Origin: Sabellastarte sp. h YS-2021
Taxonomy: Eukaryota; Annelida; Polychaeta; Sabellida; Sabellidae
Assembly (NCBI GenBank): GCA_964017235.1
Contig: OZ024934.1
Coordinates: forward strand, 84,224,706 to 84,288,705
DNA: 64,000 nt
Direction: 5' to 3'
Both the position numbers and the translations under genes were made by a program. Below are positions 27,441 through 42,200 of the stretch, in pieces (within the stretch, counting starts at the first letter, position 1; every line of letters begins with the position of its first letter). The notes under the pieces were generated by a model. The model made no database searches. It was given only the letters and a program-made list of their open reading frames with translations, and had not been told where the DNA came from.

Positions 27441-30400
27441 AATATGGGCTTCAGGCTGGCAATATTATGACATACCTGACATTTACCCCCATGAGGGGGA
27501 GCACAGGGGCCCCCCACACCCCGGAACTGAAATTCCTAATATGGCCCTCGAGCTGACAAGACCAATACAAATTCATTCTCTGATATAAACTGAGTTTCCT
27601 GTGAAAACTGCAGCCAGATTGATCAACTTTAAGAGGTGGTTTTGGCTGATCTGGCATTTTATGACTCCCTCGCTACCTACACTCCCTGAACCTGTACTTT
27701 GGGCTAGATATGCATTTCTAAAGGAACACACTACTAAAATTCATTTAATTGGCGACTCCTGTTGGACGCAATGTGGTCTGCACCCTTAAATCTGCGTTAA
27801 TTGAGAAAATATCAGCATATCCTAAGACAGCCACCTGAGGCTGTAATTTCGCCTTCCTGGAGCCCATATCACCCCAAGGACACCACTGGTACGCCAGATG
27901 TAATCCTAAAACCCCTGCAATCAGATTTAGTATGTGCCAGCTGATAATTTGGCCAAATTTCATAGTTACAGAGCAATATTTGGTACTGGTTTTGGCTGAT
28001 TTACATCTATTTTGGACCATTTTAACAGCATTACTTGGGTTAAATATTTTCTGTTCAGACATGTAATGCTCCAAATGCACCTAAAATATGCTCATTTATT
28101 GTTAAAACAAGCATGAAATTCAATATGGGCTTCAGGCTGGCAATATTATGACATACCTGACATTTACCCCCATGAGGGGGAGCACAGGGCCCCCCCACAC
28201 CCCGGAACAGAAATTCCTAATATGGCCCTCGAGCTGACAAGACCAATACAAATTCATTCTCTGATATAAACTGAGTTTCCTGTGAAAACTGCAGCCAGAT
28301 TGATCAACTTTAAGAGGTGGTTTTGGCTGATCTGGCATTTTATGACTCCCTCGCTACCTACACTCCCTGAACCTGTACTTTGGGCTAGATATGCATTTCT
28401 AAAGGAACACACTACTAAAATTCATTTAATTGGCGACTCCTGTTGGACACAATGTGGTCTGCACCCTTAAATCTGCGTTAATTGAGAAAATATCAGCATA
28501 TCCTAAGACAGCCACCTGAGGCTGTAATTTCGCCTTCCTGGAGCCCATATCACCCCAAGGACACCACTGGTACGCCAGATGTAATCCTAAAACCCCTGCA
28601 ATCAGATTTAGTATGTGCCAGCTTATAATTTGGCCAAATTTCATAGTTACAGAGCAATATTTGGTACTGGTTTTGGCTGATTTACATCTATTTTGGACCA
28701 TTTTAACAGCATTACTTGGGTTAAATATTTTCTGTTCAGACATGTAATGCTCCAAATGCACCTAAAATATGCTCATTTATTGTTAAAACAAGCATGAAAT
28801 TCAATATGGGCTTCAGGCTGGCAATATTATGACATACCTGACATTTACCCCCATGAGGAGGAGCACAGGGGCCCCCCACACCCCGGAACTGAAATTCCTA
28901 ATATGGCCCTCGAGCTGACAAGACCAATACAAATTCATTCTCTGATATAAACTGAGTTTCCTGTGAAAATTGCAGCCAGATTGATCAACTTTAAGAGGTG
29001 GTTTTGGCTGATCTGGCATTTTATGACTCCCTCGCTACCTACACTCCCTGAACCTGTACTTTGGGCTAGATATGCATTTCTAAAGGAACACACTACTAAA
29101 ATTCATTTAATTGGCGACTCCTGTTGGACGCAATGTGGTCTGCACCCTTAAATCTGCATTAATTGAGAAAATATCAGCATATCCTAAGACAGCCACCTGA
29201 GGCTGTAATTTCGCCTTCCTGGAGCCCATATCACCCCAAGGACACCACTGGTACGCCAGATGTAATCCTAAAACCCCTGCAATCAGATTTAGTATGTGCC
29301 AGCTGATAATTTGGCCAAATTTCATAGTTACAGAGCAATATTTGGTACTGGTTTTGGCTGATTTACATCTATTTTGGACCATTTTAACAGCATTACTTGG
29401 GTTAAATATTTTCTGTTCAGACATGTAATGCTCCAAATGCACCTAAAATATGCTCATTTATTGTTAAAACAAGCATGAAATTCAATATGGGCTTCAGGCT
29501 GGCAATATTATGACATACCTGACATTTACCCCCATGAGGAGGAGCACAGGGGCCCCCCACACCCCGGAACTGAAATTCCTAATATGGCCCTCGAGCTGAC
29601 AAGACCAATACAAATTCATTCTCTGATATAAACTGAGTTTCCTGTGAAAATTGCAGCCAGATTGATCAACTTTAAGAGGTGGTTTTGGCTGATCTGGCAT
29701 TTTATGACTCCCTCGCTACCTACACTCCCTGAACCTGTACTTTGGGCTAGATATGCATTTCTAAAGGAACACACTACTAAAATTCATTTAATTGGCGACT
29801 CCTGTTGGACGCAATGTGGTCTGCACCCTTAAATCTGCATTAATTGAGAAAATATCAGCATATCCTAAGACAGCCACCTGAGGCTGTAATTTCGCCTTCC
29901 TGGAGCCCATATCACCCCAAGGACACCACTGGTACGCCAGATGTAATCCTAAAACCCCTGCAATCAGATTTAGTATGTGCCAGCTGATAATTTGGCCAAA
30001 TTTCATAGTTACAGAGCAATATTTGGTACTGGTTTTGGCTGATTTACATCTATTTTGGACCATTTTAACAGCATTACTTGGGTTAAATATTTTCTGTTCA
30101 GACATGTAATGCTCCAAATGCACCTAAAATATGCTCATTTATTGTTAAAACAAGCATGAAATTCAATATGGGCTTCAGGCTGGCAATATTATGACATACC
30201 TGACATTTACCCCCATGAGGGGGAGCACAGGGCCCCCCCACACCCCGGAACAGAAATTCCTAATATGGCCCTCGAGCTGACAAGACCAATACAAATTCAT
30301 TCTCTGATATAAACTGAGTTTCCTGTGAAAACTGCAGCCAGATTGATCAACTTTAAGAGGTGGTTTTGGCTGATCTGGCATTTTATGACTCCCTCGCTAC

Positions 30401-33400
30401 CTACACTCCCTGAACCTGTACTTTGGGCTAGATATGCATTTCTAAAGGAACACACTACTAAAATTCATTTAATTGGCGACTCCTGTTGGACACAATGTGG
30501 TCTGCACCCTTAAATCTGCGTTAATTGAGAAAATATCAGCATATCCTAAGACAGCCACCTGAGGCTGTAATTTCGCCTTCCTGGAGCCCATATCACCCCA
30601 AGGACACCACTGGTACGCCAGATGTAATCCTAAAACCCCTGCAATCAGATTTAGTATGTGCCAGCTTATAATTTGGCCAAATTTCATAGTTACAGAGCAA
30701 TATTTGGTACTGGTTTTGGCTGATTTACATCTATTTTGGACCATTTTAACAGCATTACTTGGGTTAAATATTTTCTGTTCAGACATGTAATGCTCCAAAT
30801 GCACCTAAAATATGCTCATTTATTGTTAAAACAAGCATGAAATTCAATATGGGCTTCAGGCTGGCAATATTATGACATACCTGACATTTACCCCCATGAG
30901 GAGGAGCACAGGGGCCCCCCACACCCCGGAACTGAAATTCCTAATATGGCCCTCGAGCTGACAAGACCAATACAAATTCATTCTCTGATATAAACTGAGT
31001 TTCCTGTGAAAATTGCAGCCAGATTGATCAACTTTAAGAGGTGGTTTTGGCTGATCTGGCATTTTATGACTCCCTCGCTACCTACACTCCCTGAACCTGT
31101 ACTTTGGGCTAGATATGCATTTCTAAAGGAACACACTACTAAAATTCATTTAATTGGCGACTCCTGTTGGACGCAATGTGGTCTGCACCCTTAAATCTGC
31201 ATTAATTGAGAAAATATCAGCATATCCTAAGACAGCCACCTGAGGCTGTAATTTCGCCTTCCTGGAGCCCATATCACCCCAAGGACACCACTGGTACGCC
31301 AGATGTAATCCTAAAACCCCTGCAATCAGATTTAGTATGTGCCAGCTGATATTTTGGCCAAATTTCATAGTTACAGAGCAATATTTGGTACTGGTTTTGG
31401 CTGATTTACATCTATTTTGGACCATTTTAACAGCATTACTTGGGTTAAATATTTTCTGTTCAGACATGTAATGCTCCAAATGCACCTAAAATATGCTCAT
31501 TTATTGTTAAAACAAGCATGAAATTCAATATGGGCTTCAGGCTGGCAATATTATGACATACCTGACATTTACCCCCATGAGGGGGAGCACAGGGGCCCCC
31601 CACACCCCGGAACTGAAATTCCTAATATGGCCCTCGAGCTGACAAGACCAATACAAATTCATTCTCTGATATAAACTGAGTTTCCTGTGAAAATTGCAGC
31701 CAGATTGATCAACTTTAAGAGGTGGTTTTGGCTGATCTGGCATTTTATGACTCCCTCGCTACCTACACTCCCTGAACCTGTACTTTGGGCTAGATATGCA
31801 TTTCTAAAGGAACACACTACTAAAATTCATTTAATTGGCGACTCCTGTTGGACGCAATGTGGTCTGCACCCTTAAATCTGCGTTAATTGAGAAAATATCA
31901 GCATATCCTAAGACAGCCACCTGAGGCTGTAATTTCGCCTTCCTGGAGCCCATATCACCCCAAGGACACCACTGGTACGCCAGATGTAATCCTAAAACCC
32001 CTGCAATCAGATTTAGTATGTGCCAGCTGATAATTTGGCCAAATTTCATAGTTACAGAGCAATATTTGGTACTGGTTTTGGCTGATTTACATCTATTTTG
32101 GACCATTTTAACAGCATTACTTGGGTTAAATATTTTCTGTTCAGACATGTAATGCTCCAAATGCACCTAAAATATGCTCATTTATTGTTAAAACAAGCAT
32201 GAAATTCAATATGGGCTTCAGGCTGGCAATATTATGACATACCTGACATTTACCCCCATGAGGGGGAGCACAGGGCCCCCCCACACCCCGGAACAGAAAT
32301 TCCTAATATGGCCCTCGAGCTGACAAGACCAATACAAATTCATTCTCTGATATAAACTGAGTTTCCTGTGAAAACTGCAGCCAGATTGATCAACTTTAAG
32401 AGGTGGTTTTGGCTGATCTGGCATTTTATGACTCCCTCGCTACCTACACTCCCTGAACCTGTACTTTGGGCTAGATATGCATTTCTAAAGGAACACACTA
32501 CTAAAATTCATTTAATTGGCGACTCCTGTTGGACGCAATGTGGTCTGCACCCTTAAATCTGCGTTAATTGAGAAAATATCAGCATATCCTAAGACAGCCA
32601 CCTGAGGCTGTAATTTCGCCTTCCTGGAGCCCATATCACCCCAAGGACACCACTGGTACGCCAGATGTAATCCTAAAACCCCTGCAATCAGATTTAGTAT
32701 GTGCCAGCTTATAATTTGGCCAAATTTCATAGTTACAGAGCAATATTTGGTACTGGTTTTGGCTGATTTACATCTATTTTGGACCATTTTAACAGCATTA
32801 CTTGGGTTAAATATTTTCTGTTCAGACATGTAATGCTCCAAATGCACCTAAAATATGCTCATTTATTGTTAAAACAAGCATGAAATTCAATATGGGCTTC
32901 AGGCTGGCAATATTATGACATACCTGACATTTACCCCCATGAGGGGGAGCACAGGGCCCCCCCACACCCCGGAACAGAAATTCCTAATATGGCCCTCGAG
33001 CTGACAAGACCAATACAAATTCATTCTCTGATATAAACTGAGTTTCCTGTGAAAACTGCAGCCAGATTGATCAACTTTAAGAGGTGGTTTTGGCTGATCT
33101 GGCATTTTATGACTCCCTCGCTACCTACACTCCCTGAACCTGTACTTTGGGCTAGATATGCATTTCTAAAGGAACACACTACTAAAATTCATTTAATTGG
33201 CGACTCCTGTTGGACACAATGTGGTCTGCACCCTTAAATCTGCGTTAATTGAGAAAATATCAGCATATCCTAAGACAGCCACCTGAGGCTGTAATTTCGC
33301 CTTCCTGGAGCCCATATCACCCCAAGGACACCACTGGTACGCCAGATGTAATCCTAAAACCCCTGCAATCAGATTTAGTATGTGCCAGCTTATAATTTGG

Positions 33401-36293
33401 CCAAATTTCATAGTTACAGAGCAATATTTGGTACTGGTTTTGGCTGATTTACATCTATTTTGGACCATTTTAACAGCATTACTTGGGTTAAATATTTTCT
33501 GTTCAGACATGTAATGCTCCAAATGCACCTAAAATATGCTCATTTATTGTTAAAACAAGCATGAAATTCAATATGGGCTTCAGGCTGGCAATATTATGAC
33601 ATACCTGACATTTACCCCCATGAGGAGGAGCACAGGGGCCCCCCACACCCCGGAACTGAAATTCCTAATATGGCCCTCGAGCTGACAAGACCAATACAAA
33701 TTCATTCTCTGATATAAACTGAGTTTCCTGTGAAAATTGCAGCCAGATTGATCAACTTTAAGAGGTGGTTTTGGCTGATCTGGCATTTTATGACTCCCTC
33801 GCTACCTACACTCCCTGAACCTGTACTTTGGGCTAGATATGCATTTCTAAAGGAACACACTACTAAAATTCATTTAATTGGCGACTCCTGTTGGACGCAA
33901 TGTGGTCTGCACCCTTAAATCTGCATTAATTGAGAAAATATCAGCATATCCTAAGACAGCCACCTGAGGCTGTAATTTCGCCTTCCTGGAGCCCATATCA
34001 CCCCAAGGACACCACTGGTACGCCAGATGTAATCCTAAAACCCCTGCAATCAGATTTAGTATGTGCCAGCTGATAATTTGGCCAAATTTCATAGTTACAG
34101 AGCAATATTTGGTACTGGTTTTGGCTGATTTACATCTATTTTGGACCATTTTAACAGCATTACTTGGGTTAAATATTTTCTGTTCAGACATGTAATGCTC
34201 CAAATGCACCTAAAATATGCTCATTTATTGTTAAAACAAGCATGAAATTCAATATGGGCTTCAGGCTGGCAATATTATGACATACCTGACATTTACCCCC
34301 ATGAGGAGGAGCACAGGGGCCCCCCACACCCCGGAACTGAAATTCCTAATATGGCCCTCGAGCTGACAAGACCAATACAAATTCATTCTCTGATATAAAC
34401 TGAGTTTCCTGTGAAAATTGCAGCCAGATTGATCAACTTTAAGAGGTGGTTTTGGCTGATCTGGCATTTTATGACTCCCTCGCTACCTACACTCCCTGAA
34501 CCTGTACTTTGGGCTAGATATGCATTTCTAAAGGAACACACTACTAAAATTCATTTAATTGGCGACTCCTGTTGGACGCAATGTGGTCTGCACCCTTAAA
34601 TCTGCGTTAATTGAGAAAATATCAGCATATCCTAAGACAGCCACCTGAGGCTGTAATTTCGCCTTCCTGGAGCCCATATCACCCCAAGGACACCACTGGT
34701 ACGCCAGATGTAATCCTAAAACCCCTGCAATCAGATTTAGTATGTGCCAGCTTATAATTTGGCCAAATTTCATAGTTACAGAGCAATATTTGGTACTGGT
34801 TTTGGCTGATTTACATCTATTTTGGACCATTTTAACAGCATTACTTGGGTTAAATATTTTCTGTTCAGACATGTAATGCTCCAAATGCACCTAAAATATG
34901 CTCATTTATTGTTAAAACAAGCATGAAATTCAATATGGGCTTCAGGCTGGCAATATTATGACATACCTGACATTTACCCCCATGAGTGGGAGCACAGGGC
35001 CCCCCCACACCCCGGAACTGAAATTCCTAATATGGCCCTCGAGCTGACAAGACCAATACAAATTCATTCTCTGATATAAACTGAGTTTCCTGTGAAAATT
35101 GCAGCCAGATTGATCAACTTTAAGAGGTGGTTTTAGCTGATCTGGCATTTTATGACTCCCTCGCTACCTACACTCCCTGAACCTGTACTTTGGGCTAGAT
35201 ATGCATTTCTAAAGGAACACACTACTAAAATTCATCTAATTGGCGACTCCTGTTGGACGCATTGTGGTCTACACCCTTAAATCTGCATTAATTGAGAAAA
35301 TATCAGCATATCCTAAGACAGCCACCTGAGGCTGTAATTTCGCCTTCCTGGAGCCCATATCACCCCAAGGACACCACTGGTACGCCAGATGTAATCCTAA
35401 AACCCCTGCAATCAGATTTAGTATGTGCCAGCTGATATTTTGGCCAAATTTCATAGTTACAGAGCAATATTTGGTACTGGTTTTGGCTGATTTACATCTA
35501 TTTTGGACCATTTTAACAGCATTACTTGGGTTAAATATTTTCTGTTCAGACATGTAATGCTCCAAATGCACCTAAAATATGCTCATTTATTGTTAAAACA
35601 AGCATGAAATTCAATATGGGCTTCAGGCTGGCAATATTATGACATACCTGACATTTACCCCCATGAGGGGGAGTACAGGGGCCCCCCACACCCCGGAACT
35701 GAAATTCCTAATATGGCCCTCGAGCTGACAAGACCAATACAAATTCATTCTCTGATATAAACTGAGTTTCCTGTGAAAACTGCAGCCAGATTGATCAACT
35801 TTAAGAGGTGGTTTTGGCTGATCTGGCATTTTATGACTCCCTCGCTACCTACACTCCCTGAACCTGTACTTTGGGCTAGATATGCATTTCTAAAGGAACA
35901 CACTACTAAAATTCATTTAATTGGCGACTCCTGTTGGACGCAATGTGGTCTGCACCCTTAAATCTGCGTTAATTGAGAAAATATCAGCATATCCTAAGAC
36001 AGCCACCTGAGGCTGTAATTTCGCCTTCCTGGAGCCCATATCACCCCAAGGACACCACTGGTACGCCAGATGTAATCCTAAAACCCCTGCAATCAGATTT
36101 AGTATGTGCCAGCTGATAATTTGGCCAAATTTCATAGTTACAGAGCAATATTTGGTACTGGTTTTGGCTGATTTACATCTATTTTGGACCATTTTAACAG
36201 CATTACTTGGGTTAAATATTTTCTGTTCAGACATGTACTGCTCCAAATGCACCTAAAATATGCTCATTTATTGTTAAAACAAGCATGAAATTC
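27441..36293 (-). repeat. A array, domain 3 (monomers A40-A52)
   Basis: Most monomers here have GTCTGCAC and GATAATTTGG or TTATAATTTGG. Two alternative forms of the GC-rich island are intermixed. GGGCCCCCCC with GGAACAG occurs in A41, A44, A47 and A48. GAGGAGGAG occurs in A42, A43, A45, A49 and A50. The pair A41-A42 and the pair A48-A49 match at all markers checked, 4767 bp (seven monomers) apart, and A44-A45 is partly the same. Confidence 0.7.
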
Positions 36294-39200
36294 AATATGG
36301 GCTTCAGGCTGGCAATATTATGACATACCTGACATTTACCCCCATGAGGGGGAGCACAGGGGCCCCCCACACCCCGGAACTGAAATTCCTAATATGGCCC
36401 TCGAGCTGACAAGACCAATACAAATTCATTCTCTGATATAAACTGAGTTTCCTGTGAAAATTGCAGCCAGATTGATCAACTTTAAGAGGTGGTTTTGGCT
36501 GATCTGGCATTTTATGACTCCCTCGCTACCTACACTCCCTGAACCTGTACTTTGGGCTAGATATGCATTTCTAAAGGAACACACTACTAAAATTCATTTA
36601 ATTGGCGACTCCTGTTGGACACAATGTGGTCTACACCCTTAAATCTGCATTAATTGAGAAAATATCAGCATATCCTAAGACAGCCACCTGAGGCTGTAAT
36701 TTCGCCTTCCTGGAGCCCATATCACCCCAAGGACACCACTGGTACGCCAGATGTAATCCTAAAATCCCTGCAATCAGATTTAGTATGTGCCAGCTGATAT
36801 TTTGGCCAAATTTCATAGTTACAGAGCAATATTTGGTACTGGTTTTGGCTGATTTACATCTATTTTGGACCATTTTAACAGCATTACTTGGGTTAAATAT
36901 TTTCTGTTCAGACATGTAATGCTCCAAATGCACCTAAAATATGCTCATTTATTGTTAAAACAAGCATGAAATTTAATATGGGCTTCAGGCTGGCAATATT
37001 ATGACATACCTGACATTTACCCCCATGAGGGGGAGCACAGGGGCCCCCCACACCCCGGAACTGAAATTCCTAATATGGCCCTCGAGCTGACAAGACCAAT
37101 ACAAATTCATTCTCTGATATAAACTGAGTTTCCTGTGAAAATTGCAGCCAGATTGATCAACTTTAAGAGGTGGTTTTTGCTGATCTGGCATTTTATGACT
37201 CCCTCGCTACCTACACTCCCTGAACCTGTACTTTGGGCTAGATATGCATTTCTAAAGGAACACACTACTAAAATTCATTTAATTGGCGACTCCTGTTGGA
37301 CACAATGTGGTCTACACCCTTAAATCTGCATTAATTGAGAAAATATCAGCATATCCTAAGACAGCCACCTGAGGCTGTAATTTCGCCTTCCTGGAGCCCA
37401 TATCACCCCAAGGACACCACTGGTACGCCAGATGTAATCCTAAAACCCCTGCAATCAGATTTAGTATGTGCCAGCTGATATTTTGGCCAAATTTCATAGT
37501 TACAGAGCAATATTTGGTACTGGTTTTGGCTGATTTACATCTATTTTGGACCATTTTAACAGCATTACTTGGGTTAAATATTTTCTGTTCAGACATGTAA
37601 TGCTCCAAATGCACCTAAAATATGCTCATTTATTGTTAAAACAAGCATGAAATTCAATATGGGCTTCAGGCTGGCAATATTATGACATACCTGACATTTA
37701 CCCCCATGAGGGGGAGCACAGGGGCCCCCCACACCCCGGAACTGAAATTCCTAATATGGCCCTCGAGCTGACAAGACCAATACAAATTCATTCTCTGATA
37801 TAAACTGAGTTTCCTGTGAAAATTGCAGCCAGATTGATCAACTTTAAGAGGTGGTTTTGGCTGATCTGGCATTTTATGACTCCCTCGCTACCTACACTCC
37901 CTGAACCTGTACTTTGGGCTAGATATGCATTTCTAAAGGAACACACTACTAAAATTCATTTAATTGGCGACTCCTGTTGGACGCAAATGTGGTCTGCACC
38001 CTTAAATCTGCATTAATTGAGAAAATATCAGCATATCCTAAGACAGCCACCTGAGGCTGTAATTTCGCCTTCCTGGAGCCCATATCACCCCAAGGACACC
38101 ACTGGTACGCCAGATGTAATCCTAAAACCCCTGCAATCAGATTTAGTATGTGCCAGCTGATATTTTGGCCAAATTTCATAGTTACAGAGCAATATTTGGT
38201 ACTGGTTTTGGCTGATTTACATCTATTTTGGACCATTTTAACAGCATTACTTGGGTTAAATATTTTCTGTTCAGACATGTAATGCTCCAAATGCACCTAA
38301 AATATGCTCATTTATTGTTAAAACAAGCATGAAATTCAATATGGGCTTCAGGCTGGCAATATTATGACATACCTGACATTTACCCCCATGAGGGGGAGCA
38401 CAGGGGCCCCCCACACCCCGGAACTGAAATTCCTAATATGGCCCTCGAGCTGACAAGACCAATACAAATTCATTCTCTGATATAAACTGAGTTTCCTGTG
38501 AAAATTGCAGCCAGATTGATCAACTTTAAGAGGTGGTTTTGGCTGATCTGGCATTTTATGACTCCCTCGCTACCTACACTCCCTGAACCTGTACTTTGGG
38601 CTAGATATGCATTTCTAAAGGAACACACTACTAAAATTCATTTAATTGGCGACTCCTGTTGGACGCAATGTGGTCTGCACCCTTAAATCTGCATTAATTG
38701 AGAAAATATCAGCATATCCTAAGACAGCCACCTGAGGCTGTAATTTCGCCTTCCTGGAGCCCATATCACCCCAAGGACACCACTGGTACGCCAGATGTAA
38801 TCCTAAAACCCCTGCAATCAGATTTAGTATGTGCCAGCTGATATTTTGGCCAAATTTCATAGTTACAGAGCAATATTTGGTACTGGTTTTGGCTGATTTA
38901 CATCTATTTTGGACCATTTTAACAGCATTACTTGGGTTAAATATTTTCTGTTCAGACATGTAATGCTCCAAATGCACCTAAAATATGCTCATTTATTGTT
39001 AAAACAAGCATGAAATTCAATATGGGCTTCAGGCTGGCAATATTATGACATACCTGACATTTACCCCCAGGAGGGGGAGCACAGGGGCCCCACACACCCC
39101 GGAACTGAAATTCCTAATATGGCCCTCGAGCTGACAAGACCAATACAAATTCATTCTCTGATATAAACTGAGTTTCCTGTGAAAATTGCAGCCAGATTGA

Positions 39201-42200
39201 TCAACTTTAAGAGGTGGTTTTGGCTGATCTGGCATTTTATGACTCCCTCGCTACCTACACTCCCTGAACCTGTACTTTGGGCTAGATATGCATTTCTAAA
39301 GGAACACACTACTAAAATTCATTTAATTGGCGACTCCTGTTGGACGCAATGTGGTCTGCACCCTTAAATCTGCATTAATTGAGAAAATATCAGCATATCC
39401 TAAGACAGCCACCTGAGGCTGTAATTTCGCCTTCCTGGAGCCCATATCACCCCAAGGACACCACTGGTACGCCAGATGTAATCCTAAAACCCCTGCAATC
39501 AGATTTAGTATGTGCCAGCTGATATTTTGGCCAAATTTCATAGTTACAGAGCAATATTTGGTACTGGTTTTGGCTGATTTACATCTATTTTGGACCATTT
39601 TAACAGCATTACTTGGGTTAAATATTTTCTGTTCAGACATGTAATGCTCCAAATGCACCTAAAATATGCTCATTTATTGTTAAAACAAGCATGAAATTCA
39701 ATATGGGCTTCAGGCTGGCAATATTATGACATACCTGACATTTACCCCCATGAGGGGGAGCACAGGGGCCCCCCACACCCCGGAACTGAAATTCCTAATA
39801 TGGCCCTCGAGCTGACAAGACCAATACAAATTCATTCTCTGATATAAACTGAGTTTCCTGTGAAAATTGCAGCCAGATTGATCAACTTTAAGAGGTGGTT
39901 TTGGCTGATCTGGCATTTTATGACTCCCTCGCTACCTACACTCCCTGAACCTGTACTTTGGGCTAGATATGCATTTCTAAAGGAACACACTACTAAAATT
40001 CATTTAATTGGCGACTCCTGTTGGACGCAATGTGGTCTGCACCCTTAAATCTGCATTAATTGAGAAAATATCAGCATATCCTAAGACAGCCACCTGAGGC
40101 TGTAATTTCGCCTTCCTGGAGCCCATATCACCCCAAGGACACCACTGGTACGCCAGATGTAATCCTAAAACCCCTGCAATCAGATTTAGTATGTGCCAGC
40201 TGATATTTTGGCCAAATTTCATAGTTACAGAGCAATATTTGGTACTGGTTTTGGCTGATTTACATCTATTTTGGACCATTTTAACATCATTACTTGGGTT
40301 AAATATTTTCTGTTCAGACATGTAATGCTCCAAATGCACCTAAAATATGCTCATTTATTGTTAAAACAAGCATGAAATTCAATATGGGCTTCAGGCTGGC
40401 AATATTATGACATACCTGACATTTACCCCCATGAGGGGGAGCACAGGGGCCCCCCACACCCCGGAACTGAAATTCCTAATATGGCCCTCGAGCTGACAAG
40501 ACCAATACAAATTCATTCTCTGATATAAACTGAGTTTCCTGTGAAAATTGCAGCCAGATTGATCAACTTTAAGAGGTGGTTTTGGCTGATCTGGCATTTT
40601 ATGACTCCCTCGCTACCTACACTCCCTGAACCTGTACTTTGGGCTAGATATGCATTTCTAAAGGAACACACTACTAAAATTCATTTAATTGGCGACTCCT
40701 GTTGGACACAATGTGGTCTACACCCTTAAATCTGCATTAATTGAGAAAATATCAGCATATCCTAAGACAGCCACCTGAGGCTGTAATTTCGCCTTCCTGG
40801 AGCCCATATCACCCCAAGGACACCACTGGTACGCCAGATGTAATCCTAAAATCCCTGCAATCAGATTTAGTATGTGCCAGCTGATTTTTTGTCCAAATTT
40901 CATAGTTACAGAGCAATATTTGGTACTGGTTTTGGCTGATTTACATCTATTTTGGACCATTTTAACAGCATTACTTGGGTTAAATATTTTCTGTTCAGAC
41001 ATGTAATGCTCCAAATGCACCTAAAATATGCTCATTTATTGTTAAAACAAGCATGAAATTCAATATGGGCTTCAGGCTGGCAATATTATGACATACCTGA
41101 CATTTACCCCCATGAGGGGGAGCACAGGGGCCCCCCACACCCCGGAACTGAAATTCCTAATATGGCCCTCGAGCTGACAAGACCAATACAAATTCATTCT
41201 CTGATATAAACTGAGTTTCCTGTGAAAATTGCAGCCAGATTGATCAACTTTAAGAGGTGGTTTTGGCTGATCTGGCATTTTATGACTCCCTCGCTACCTA
41301 CACTCCCTGAACCTGTACTTTGGGCTAGATATGCATTTCTAAAGGAACACACTACTAAAATTCATTTAATTGGCGACTCCTGTTGGACGCAAATGTGGTC
41401 TGCACCCTTAAATCTGCATTAATTGAGAAAATATCAGCATATCCTAAGACAGCCACCTGAGGCTGTAATTTCGCCTTCCTGGAGCCCATATCACCCCAAG
41501 GACACCACTGGTACGCCAGATGTAATCCTAAAACCCCTGCAATCAGATTTAGTATGTGCCAGCTGATATTTTGGCCAAATTTCATAGTTACAGAGCAATA
41601 TTTGGTACTGGTTTTGGCTGATTTACATCTATTTTGGACCATTTTAACAGCATTACTTGGGTTAAATATTTTCTGTTCAGACATGTAATGCTCCAAATGC
41701 ACCTAAAATATGCTCATTTATTGTTAAAACAAGCATGAAATTCAATATGGGCTTCAGGCTGGCAATATTATGACATACCTGACATTTACCCCCATGAGGG
41801 GGAGCACAGGGGCCCCCCACACCCCGGAACTGAAATTCCTAATATGGCCCTCGAGCTGACAAGACCAATACAAATTCATTCTCTGATATAAACTGAGTTT
41901 CCTGTGAAAATTGCAGCCAGATTGATCAACTTTAAGAGGTGGTTTTGGCTGATCTGGCATTTTATGACTCCCTCGCTACCTACACTCCCTGAACCTGTAC
42001 TTTGGGCTAGATATGCATTTCTAAAGGAACACACTACTAAAATTCATTTAATTGGCGACTCCTGTTGGACACAATGTGGTCTACACCCTTAAATCTGCAT
42101 TAATTGAGAAAATATCAGCATATCCTAAGACAGCCACCTGAGGCTGTAATTTCGCCTTCCTGGAGCCCATATCACCCCAAGGACACCACTGGTACGCCAG

